NCBI RefSeq assembly: GCF_030816895.1
Contig: NZ_JAUSYL010000001.1
Coordinates: 1,488,001-1,552,000, forward strand
DNA length: 64,000 bases
Origin: Clavibacter sp. B3I6
GTDB lineage: Bacteria; Actinomycetota; Actinomycetes; Actinomycetales; Microbacteriaceae
Direction: 5' to 3'
The translations under genes were made by a program, and so were the position numbers. Position 1 is the first letter of the stretch, and each line of letters starts with the position of its first letter. Below the pieces are notes generated by a model. That model saw only the letters and a program-made list of their open reading frames with translations. It was not told the DNA's origin and made no database searches. Of the stretch, positions 59,081-64,000 are shown piece by piece.

Positions 59081-59509
59081 TCAGGACAGTCGGCCGGTGT
59101 CCTCCTGGAACCAGCGGATCAGCTCGCGGAGCGCGGGCCGGATGGCGTCGTCCGGGCGCTCGCCCTCGAGGTCGTCGAAGGTGTCGCGGTAGCCGGGGAT
59201 CCGCTCGGCCACCCGGGCGTCGTACTTGGCCATGCCCATCGTCCAGTCGGGGAACTGCCGCACGGTGATCCGCTCCTCCATCAGCGTGGCGATGCGGCCG
59301 TGGCGGTCGTCCGCGAGGATCGCGCGCATGCGCTCCCGCACGTCGTCCTCCTCCCCCTCGATGAGCTGGAGGAAGCGGCCCTGCCGGTGCACGAGGAGGC
59401 CGGTGAGCCCGTGCGCCGCGTTGGTGGCTCGGCTCTGCGCGAGGAGCTGGGCGAGGTCGACGTCGTCGAAGGACCGCTCGGCGGTGCTGGAGTAGACGAT
59501 GGAGAGCAT
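59081..59509 (-). CDS. BLUF-domain blue-light photoreceptor
   Basis: A 142-residue single-domain BLUF protein binding FAD. The switching residues sit at Tyr6 (SIVYSST), Asn30 (SRATNAAHGLTG), Gln48 (RFLQLIEGE), Trp89 and Met91 (FPDWTMGM). Their spacing equals that of AppA Tyr21, Asn45, Gln63, Trp104 and Met106, so the flavin pocket is intact. The last 40 residues (AKYDARVAERIPGYRDTFDD and on) form the capping helices. GGAAGGA precedes the ATG at 59509. No output domain is fused, so it must signal through a partner protein; none is evident next to it. Confidence 0.93.
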   Translation of the reverse strand: MLSIVYSSTAERSFDDVDLAQLLAQSRATNAAHGLTGLLVHRQGRFLQLIEGEEDDVRERMRAILADDRHGRIATLMEERITVRQFPDWTMGMAKYDARVAERIPGYRDTFDDLEGERPDDAIRPALRELIRWFQEDTGRLS

Positions 59510-59685
59510 GGGGTCCTTCCGCGTGCGCGGGCCGCGCGTCGTCGGACGGGGTCGTGCCCCCGCCGCCCCTCCAGCCTGGTCCACGGTGGCACCGAGGACC
59601 AGGCCGCGGCGGGTCCCGTCAGATGGCGGATGCTGTCGGGGTCCCTCGCGGGCTCCTGCACGCCGGTGCTCGGAGCCGGGCGCCG

Positions 59686-60054
59686 TCACGCCCGGTCGTG
59701 CAGCGTCACGTGGTAGCCGTCGAGGTCCGCGAAGGCGAACGTGCGGCCGAAGGGCCCGTCGAGGGGCGGCGTGACGATGCGGTGGCCGTCGGCGACGTGC
59801 GCGTCGTGGATCTCCTGCACCCCGGTCGCGTGCAGCCAGATGGCCGCGCCGATCCCGGGCTGGGCGACGGCGTCGAGGTCGGTGCCGGGGATCACGTCGC
59901 GGAGCGCGAACGCGATGGGGGTCGTCGAGAACACGGCGGCGTGCGGAGGTCCCGCAGGCGAGCGGACGAGGCCCAGGTAGCGCTCGTAGAACGCCTGCGC
60001 GGCCTCGAGGTCGCGGACCTGGAGCGAGATGAAGTCGGGGCCGGTGGCGGGCAT
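59686..60054 (-). CDS. VOC-superfamily (glyoxalase-like) protein
   Basis: A 122-residue protein with the paired beta-alpha-beta-beta-beta modules: DFISLQVRDLEAAQAFYERY at the start and FAFADLDGYHVTLHDRA at the end, with metal-ligand-like residues. This covers glyoxalases, fosfomycin- or bleomycin-resistance-type proteins and dioxygenases, so function stays open. The ATG at 60054 is divergent from the truncated MarR remnant, a common partner of such genes. Confidence 0.85.
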   Translation of the reverse strand: MPATGPDFISLQVRDLEAAQAFYERYLGLVRSPAGPPHAAVFSTTPIAFALRDVIPGTDLDAVAQPGIGAAIWLHATGVQEIHDAHVADGHRIVTPPLDGPFGRTFAFADLDGYHVTLHDRA

Positions 60055-60090
60055 GGTGTCTCCCGCCCCGCGGAGGAGGCGGTCGGCCGG

Positions 60091-60267
60091 GTGCAGCCCG
60101 CGCGCCTCACCGCGACGGGCCGCCGCGACCTCGCCGCCGCCAGCGCCGCCGTGCGTGCGGTCGAGCGGCGGATGCTCGCCGACCTCACCGAGGACGACCG
60201 GGCTGCGGCGACGCGGATCCTCCGCAGCATGGTGCGGTCGCTGCGCGCGGAGGACCCCGGCGCCTGA
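60091..60267 (+). pseudogene. Remnant of a MarR-family regulator (C-terminal end only)
   Basis: A 58-residue frame (GTG 60091 with GAGGAGG upstream) reads ARLTATGRRDLAAASAAVRA and VERRMLADLTEDDRAAATRI, the usual end of MarR proteins (L-T-x-x-G-R, a long helix, L-T-x-x-D-R-x-x). The winged-helix DNA-binding part is missing, and the bases to its left belong to the start of the VOC gene. It therefore looks like a deletion scar that joined the VOC gene to the tail of its neighbour. It could still be expressed as a short helical protein. Confidence 0.5.
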
Positions 60268-60311
60268 CGGACCGGCGCGCGGAGCGGCCCGCGCGGATCA
60301 GCTCGCCCGGG

Positions 60312-60536
60312 TCACCGCTCGACCACGAGCCGCCGCAGCTCCGCCGACGACACGTACCCGAAGCGGTGCAGCTCGCGCCACGCCGCCACGTACTGCTCCT
60401 GGCCCATGTCGAGGTCGGCCTGGAGCCGCTCGCGGTTCATGGTGCGGGCGTCCGCGCGGCTGAGGAACCGGGCGAGGTCTGACGCGTCCGTGCCGAGGCG
60501 GGCGTCGTCGGCCCAGCCGTCGTGGATCAGGGTCAG
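60312..60536 (-). CDS. Small protein translationally coupled to purA, possible CTG start
   Basis: The frame after the purA stop is coding-like: nearly every codon ends in G or C from TLIHDGWADDARLGTDASDL through LARFLSRADARTMNRERLQA to WRELHRFGYVSSAELRRLVV. The only ATG is at 60440, deep inside it, and no GTG or TTG exists before. A CTG at 60536 overlaps the purA stop (CTGA) in the same way as the ATGA/GTGA couplings elsewhere, giving 74 residues. Either CTG is the true start or the protein begins at 60440 with 42 residues. No family is recognised. Confidence 0.5.
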   Translation of the reverse strand: MTLIHDGWADDARLGTDASDLARFLSRADARTMNRERLQADLDMGQEQYVAAWRELHRFGYVSSAELRRLVVER

Positions 60537-61822
60537 TCCTCGAGGAGGTCGTGCAGCACGACGACCTGCTCGCGCTCCGGGCCCACGCCGATGGCGGAGA
60601 TGCGGGCGCCGCTCATGCGCTCGATGGCCATCACGTAGTCCTGCGCGTTCCTCGGCAGGTCCGCGAACTCGCGGCAGCCCGTGATGTCCTCCTGCCAGCC
60701 CGGGAAGTCCTCGTAGATGGGGGTCGCGTGGTGGAAGTCGGACTGCGAGACGGGCACCTCGTCGTGGCGCACGCCGTCGACGTCGTACGCGACGCAGACG
60801 GGGATCGTCGCGAGGCCCGAGAGCACGTCGAGCTTGGTGAGCACGAAGTCGGTGACGCCGTTGATGCGGGCCGTGTAGCGCGCGATGGGCGCGTCGTACC
60901 AGCCGCAGCGGCGGGGACGACCGGTGGTGGTGCCGAACTCGAAGCCCTTGGCGCGCAGGTACTCGCCCGACTCGTCGTGCAGCTCCGTGGGGAACGGGCC
61001 CGCGCCGACGCGCGTCGTGTACGCCTTGACGACCGCGATGATCCGCTCGAGCCGGTTGGGCGCGACGCCCGAGCCCGTGGCGGCGCCGCCGGACGTGGCG
61101 CTCGAGGACGTGACGAACGGGTACGTGCCGTGGTCGATGTCGAGCATGGTGGCCTGGCCGGCCTCGAAGAGGACGGTCTTGCCCTCGTCGAGCGCGGTGT
61201 TCAGCTCGAGCGACGCGTCGCACACCATGGGACGGAGGCGCTCGACGTAGGAGAGCAGGCTCTCGATGATCTCCTCGGCCGAGATGGCGCGGCGGTTGTA
61301 TATCTTCACGAGCATGTGGTTCTTGGCGTCGAGGGCCGCCTCCACCTTCTGGCGGAGGATGTTCTCGTCGAAGAGGTCCTGGATCCGGATGCCGACGCGG
61401 TTGATCTTGTCCGCGTACGTGGGCCCGATGCCGCGGCCGGTGGTGCCGATCTGGCGCTTCCCGAGGAAGCGCTCCGTCACCTTGTCGATGGTGCGGTTGT
61501 AGTGCGTGATGACGTGGGCGTTGGCGCTCACGCGGAGCTTGGAGACGTCGACCCCGCGGGCGGCGAGCGCGTCGAGCTCGTGGAAGAGCACCTCGATGTC
61601 GACCACGACGCCGTTGCCGATGACGGGCACGACGCCCGGCGTGAGGATGCCCGACGGCAGCAGGTGCAGCGCGTACTTCTCGGTGCCGACGACCACCGTG
61701 TGGCCGGCGTTGTTGCCGCCGTTGAACTTCACGACGTAGTCGACGCGGCTGCCGAGGAGGTCGGTCGCGCGTCCCTTGCCCTCGTCACCCCACTGGGCTC
61801 CGATGATCACTACTGCGGGCAT
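60533..61822 (-). CDS. purA: Adenylosuccinate synthetase
   Basis: PurA joins IMP and aspartate with GTP to form adenylosuccinate, the first step from IMP to AMP. The 429-residue protein starts PAVVIIGAQWGDEGKGRATD, the P-loop with catalytic Asp and Lys, and carries FNGGNNAGHTVV, QIGTTGRGIGPTYADK and GFEFGTTTGRPRRCGWYD. Length and motifs are complete. GAGGAGTGAGCC precedes the ATG at 61822. The stop overlaps the frame of a small coupled gene. A GTGCGG-rich gap separates it from the upstream DUF3151 gene. Confidence 0.97.
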   Translation of the reverse strand: MPAVVIIGAQWGDEGKGRATDLLGSRVDYVVKFNGGNNAGHTVVVGTEKYALHLLPSGILTPGVVPVIGNGVVVDIEVLFHELDALAARGVDVSKLRVSANAHVITHYNRTIDKVTERFLGKRQIGTTGRGIGPTYADKINRVGIRIQDLFDENILRQKVEAALDAKNHMLVKIYNRRAISAEEIIESLLSYVERLRPMVCDASLELNTALDEGKTVLFEAGQATMLDIDHGTYPFVTSSSATSGGAATGSGVAPNRLERIIAVVKAYTTRVGAGPFPTELHDESGEYLRAKGFEFGTTTGRPRRCGWYDAPIARYTARINGVTDFVLTKLDVLSGLATIPVCVAYDVDGVRHDEVPVSQSDFHHATPIYEDFPGWQEDITGCREFADLPRNAQDYVMAIERMSGARISAIGVGPEREQVVVLHDLLED

Positions 61823-61860
61823 GGCTCACTCCTCGTCGGGGGCGGGTCGGTCGGGTCGGG

Positions 61861-61920
61861 CTCGGGCGGCGTGCGTGGTGCGGTGATGCGGTGCGTGCGG
61901 TGGTGCGGGTGCGTGCGGGT
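61861..61920. repeat. GTGCGG-type low-complexity tract
   Basis: Irregular repeats of GTGCGG, GTGCGT and GGTGCG fill the gap between DUF3151 and purA; a small CCGGCG/CGCCGG hairpin follows at 61921-61934. It may act as a spacer or weak terminator. Confidence 0.4.
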
Positions 61921-61935
61921 CCGGCGTGCGCCGGG

Positions 61936-62412
61936 TCAGTCCTGGCCGCGGATGACGATGGCCTCGGTGGGCGGCAGCGCCCCGGCCGTGAGCGCCTCGA
62001 TGTGGCCGGCCGCGGTCGGATCCGCGTCGCGCAGGAAGGCGCTGAGGCGCGAGACCTCCTCCTCCTCGCCGATGGCGGCGGCCGCGCGGCGGAGCGCGTA
62101 GAGGGAGCGGAGGACGCCGCGGTTCGGCTCGTGGCTCCACGGCACGGGGCCCTGGCCCTTCCAGCCGGACTTCCGCAGGGAGTCGAGACCGCGGTGGTAG
62201 CCGACGCGCGCGAACGCGTAGGAGGCGATGCGGTCGCCCTGGATGAAGGCCGTGTCCGCGAGCAGCGCCCAGACGAGCGACGACTGCGGGTGGTCGGCCG
62301 CGATGGCGCCGAGGGTGTCGTGATCGCCGTCGGCGTTCGCGATGCGGGCGGCGACCTCGGGGTCGTCGGCCAGGCGCGTCTCGGGGACGCCGAGCAGGTT
62401 CTCTCCAGTCAC
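61936..62412 (-). CDS. DUF3151 family protein
   Basis: A 158-residue protein with the family pattern TGENLLGVPETRLADDPEVA at the start, SSLVWALLADTAFIQGDRIA, YAFARVGYHRGLDSLRKSGW and KGQGPVPWSHEPNRGVLRSL. DUF3151 is conserved in actinobacteria beside purA or fructose-bisphosphate aldolase; its helical repeats resemble a TPR-like scaffold, function unknown. The GTG at 62412 gives the family N-terminus. Same strand as purA, about 110 bases away. Confidence 0.88.
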   Translation of the reverse strand: MTGENLLGVPETRLADDPEVAARIANADGDHDTLGAIAADHPQSSLVWALLADTAFIQGDRIASYAFARVGYHRGLDSLRKSGWKGQGPVPWSHEPNRGVLRSLYALRRAAAAIGEEEEVSRLSAFLRDADPTAAGHIEALTAGALPPTEAIVIRGQD

Positions 62413-62524
62413 ACTCGATCCTACCGCGAGGGTCCGGCCGCTCCCGAGGGGGTCCGGGATCGAGCCCGCCGGCGTCGACATCGCCTGCCCGAGCGCGCGG
62501 GAGGACGCGAGCCCCTCGGCGCGA

Positions 62525-63403
62525 TCAGCCCTCGAGCACGCGGAGGGCCGGATGCGCGTGCAGCGCATCCGGCCCGTGCGTCATGAGGACAGCGAGGGTC
62601 GCCAGAGCGGGAGCCATGGGTCCGCTCAGCGACAAGGGCGACGCCGCGCCCTCGAACTCGAGCACGATGTGGAAGCGCCCCGGGTCCGGGTGGATGGCGC
62701 TCACGGCGGCGTAGTCGAAGGACAGCCAGCCGCGACCGGCGACGTTGCACGCGATCCGCTGGTTGCTCGCGACGACCTGCACCCGCTGATGCTCGCGCCA
62801 CTGCGTCGTCGCCTCGGCCTGCGCACGCGACCGGCTGATCGAGTTGCCGATCGCGCTGCCGATCAGCGCGCCGGCGACCCATGCCGGCCGTCCGAACGCG
62901 TCCGTCCTCGAGGTCGTGTACGCGACGTCGGTCCCGAAGTACCGGGAGTACGTGAGCGGGCCGTCCAGGAAGAACCTCTCGCCGTCGCGCGGCACGACCG
63001 CCCAGACGGGGATCTCGGGGGGCAGCTCTCGGCGCGCCAATGCCGCCCGGAACCACCGGGCGTGATCCCACGCCCGCCGGTACGCCTCCTCGTGCTGCTG
63101 CGCCGCCCTCTCGCGGGTCGTCAGGTGCCCGTGCGAGCGGCGCCAAGCGCGGTAGACGCCGTGGCCGCGCCGGAGCGCGAGGATCGCCGCGACGACCGGG
63201 ACGACGAACGCGGAGAGGAGGAGCACCAGCGCGAGCAGCGTCCACCAGCTGAGGCCCTCCCCCTGCCTGCCGAGCTGGACGAACCACCCGCCGAGGAGGC
63301 CGAGCCCGAAGTAGCCGAGCGGTGCGCAGGCGAGCGGGATGATCCAGCTCCGGTGCCTTCTCCACCATGATCGCTCTGCTGTCCGGGCACCTCCGTGGTC
63401 CAT
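62525..63403 (-). CDS. Two-helix membrane protein with a cytoplasmic domain
   Basis: A 292-residue protein starting MDHGGARTAERSWWRRHRSW, with two helices (IIPLACAPLGYFGLGLLGGW and WTLLALVLLLSAFVVPVVAA) followed by about 220 residues of soluble domain. That domain has GERFFLDGPLTYSRYFGTDV, a glycine-rich VAGALIGSAIGNSISRSRAQ and WLSFDYAAVSAIHPDPGRFH. It resembles PH-like membrane proteins, but I cannot name it. GGAG lies before the ATG at 63403. A 13-bp hairpin lies inside the last codons. Confidence 0.7.
   Translation of the reverse strand: MDHGGARTAERSWWRRHRSWIIPLACAPLGYFGLGLLGGWFVQLGRQGEGLSWWTLLALVLLLSAFVVPVVAAILALRRGHGVYRAWRRSHGHLTTRERAAQQHEEAYRRAWDHARWFRAALARRELPPEIPVWAVVPRDGERFFLDGPLTYSRYFGTDVAYTTSRTDAFGRPAWVAGALIGSAIGNSISRSRAQAEATTQWREHQRVQVVASNQRIACNVAGRGWLSFDYAAVSAIHPDPGRFHIVLEFEGAASPLSLSGPMAPALATLAVLMTHGPDALHAHPALRVLEG
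62545..62575. terminator. 13-bp perfect hairpin inside the 3' end of the coding region
   Basis: GGGCCGGATGCGC (62545-62557) is perfectly inverted at 62563-62575 with a five-base loop. It is contained in the last 17 codons of the leftward membrane-protein gene, before its stop at 62525. As RNA it should act as a terminator, yet it precedes the stop codon. Confidence 0.5.
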
Positions 63404-63594
63404 GCCTTCTCCCCCTCGTGATGGCCAGCACCTGCGGGCCGAGGTGATCCTGCCAGGACCCGGCGACCCTGTGCAGATGCCCCCCCGGCCCTCCCGGTCG
63501 GACGCGTCCAACGGAGGGGCACCGCCGGCCCGGCCGTGTCGGCGCCCTCGGGTAGCGTGACGGGCACCGCCGCCAGCCCCGAGGAAGGACCCGC

Positions 63595-64000
63595 GTGCGC
63601 ATCCTCCACACGAGCGACTGGCACCTCGGGCGCACCCTCCACGGCGAGGACCTGCACGCGCACCACGCCGCCTTCCTCGACCACCTCGTGGACCTCGTGC
63701 GCGAGCGCGACGTGGACGTGGTGCTCGTCGCGGGCGACGTCTACGACCGCGCCGTGCCCGGGGTCCCGACGGTGCGGCTTCTCTCCGAGGCGCTCGGGCG
63801 GCTGAGCGCGCTCGCGACCGTCATCGTCACGCCCGGCAACCACGACTCGGCGGCCCGGCTCGGCTTCGCATCGGCGCTGCTGCGGGACGGGCTGCGGATC
63901 CTCGCGTCGACCGAGTCGCTCGACGTGCCGGTCGTGATCGACGACGCCGACGGGCCCGTCGCGTTCTACGGGGTGCCGTACCTCGACCCGGACGCCGTGC
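63595..64000 (+). CDS. sbcD: Exonuclease SbcD (3' end outside window)
   Basis: The first 135 residues of the nuclease subunit of SbcCD, which opens hairpins and trims double-strand ends. The metallophosphoesterase motifs follow one another: RILHTSDWHLGRTLHGEDLH, VVLVAGDVYDRAVPGVP, VIVTPGNHDSAARL. The GTG at 63595 is preceded by GAGGAAGGA. sbcC would be expected next, beyond the window. TAGCGT about 40 bases upstream may be the -10 box. Confidence 0.93.
   Translation, partial: MRILHTSDWHLGRTLHGEDLHAHHAAFLDHLVDLVRERDVDVVLVAGDVYDRAVPGVPTVRLLSEALGRLSALATVIVTPGNHDSAARLGFASALLRDGLRILASTESLDVPVVIDDADGPVAFYGVPYLDPDAV

Noticed and set aside
1..64000. tRNA, rRNA, insertion sequences, prophage or integrated plasmid genes
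   Set aside because: I looked for T-loop-like GTTCGA patterns, transposase and integrase motifs and terminal repeats and saw none; a covariance search would be needed to exclude small RNA genes fully.

Overview
The window is GC-rich (third codon positions are almost all G or C), densely packed, and full of genes overlapping by four bases, GTG starts and long GC-rich hairpin terminators. Together with DUF3073, DUF3151, a sterol-carrier-like protein beside the purine genes, PurS/PurQ/PurL as three subunits, and a pyruvylated-exopolysaccharide operon, this points to an actinobacterium of the family Microbacteriaceae. A plant-associated Clavibacter is my best guess, by inference only. I saw no tRNA, rRNA, CRISPR array, insertion sequence or phage gene.

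Layout. 1-7368: a partial flavin monooxygenase, DUF3073, purM and purF (divergent), two small genes, then purD-purC. 7369-14051: a His-rich small protein, a three-domain fusion (acyl-CoA dehydrogenase, PIG-L deacetylase, NodS-like methyltransferase) coupled to a family 2 glycosyltransferase, and a CNNM/CBS membrane protein preceded by a proline-rich leader ORF. 14105-21115: PhzF, DUF1206 and AI-2E-family membrane genes, a NodA-like acyltransferase with a second GNAT, and a catalase facing an aldo/keto reductase across a 29-bp dyad. 21227-25845: a DUF2975/XRE pair behind tandem operators, then a small catabolic regulon (nitrilase-family hydrolase, GntR regulator, MHS transporter, DUF2848 protein) linked by two TGTATACA palindromes. 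25942-30189: purS-purQ-purL and a dienelactone-hydrolase-like gene.

30374-49422 is the surface-polysaccharide region. It holds a GDSL lipoprotein, two acyltransferases (both frameshifted), a Wzc-like chain-length/tyrosine-kinase protein with its low-molecular-weight phosphatase, and a tightly overlapping operon. The operon runs: initiating phosphoglycosyltransferase, two glycosyltransferases, flippase, pyruvyltransferase, polymerase, DUF4012. Two paralogous endonuclease/exonuclease/phosphatase genes bracket the region. 49490-64000 is housekeeping and stress genes: ATP-grasp ligase, chorismate mutase, Ohr, a two-component system (response regulator frameshifted), a membrane-anchored serine hydrolase, a lone CBM-like protein, a BLUF blue-light sensor, purA, DUF3151 and the start of sbcD.

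Working together: purF, purD, purSQL, purM, purC and purA cover most of de novo purine synthesis. The polysaccharide genes form a Wzx/Wzy-type export pathway whose product is probably pyruvylated and acylated. Four otherwise intact genes each carry one frameshift, and all four end up 3n+1 bases long, so sequence error must be excluded before calling them dead. The most unusual content is the amino-sugar-type modification fusion with NodS-like and, 6 kb away, NodA-like relatives, and the proline-rich leader ORF before the CNNM gene.
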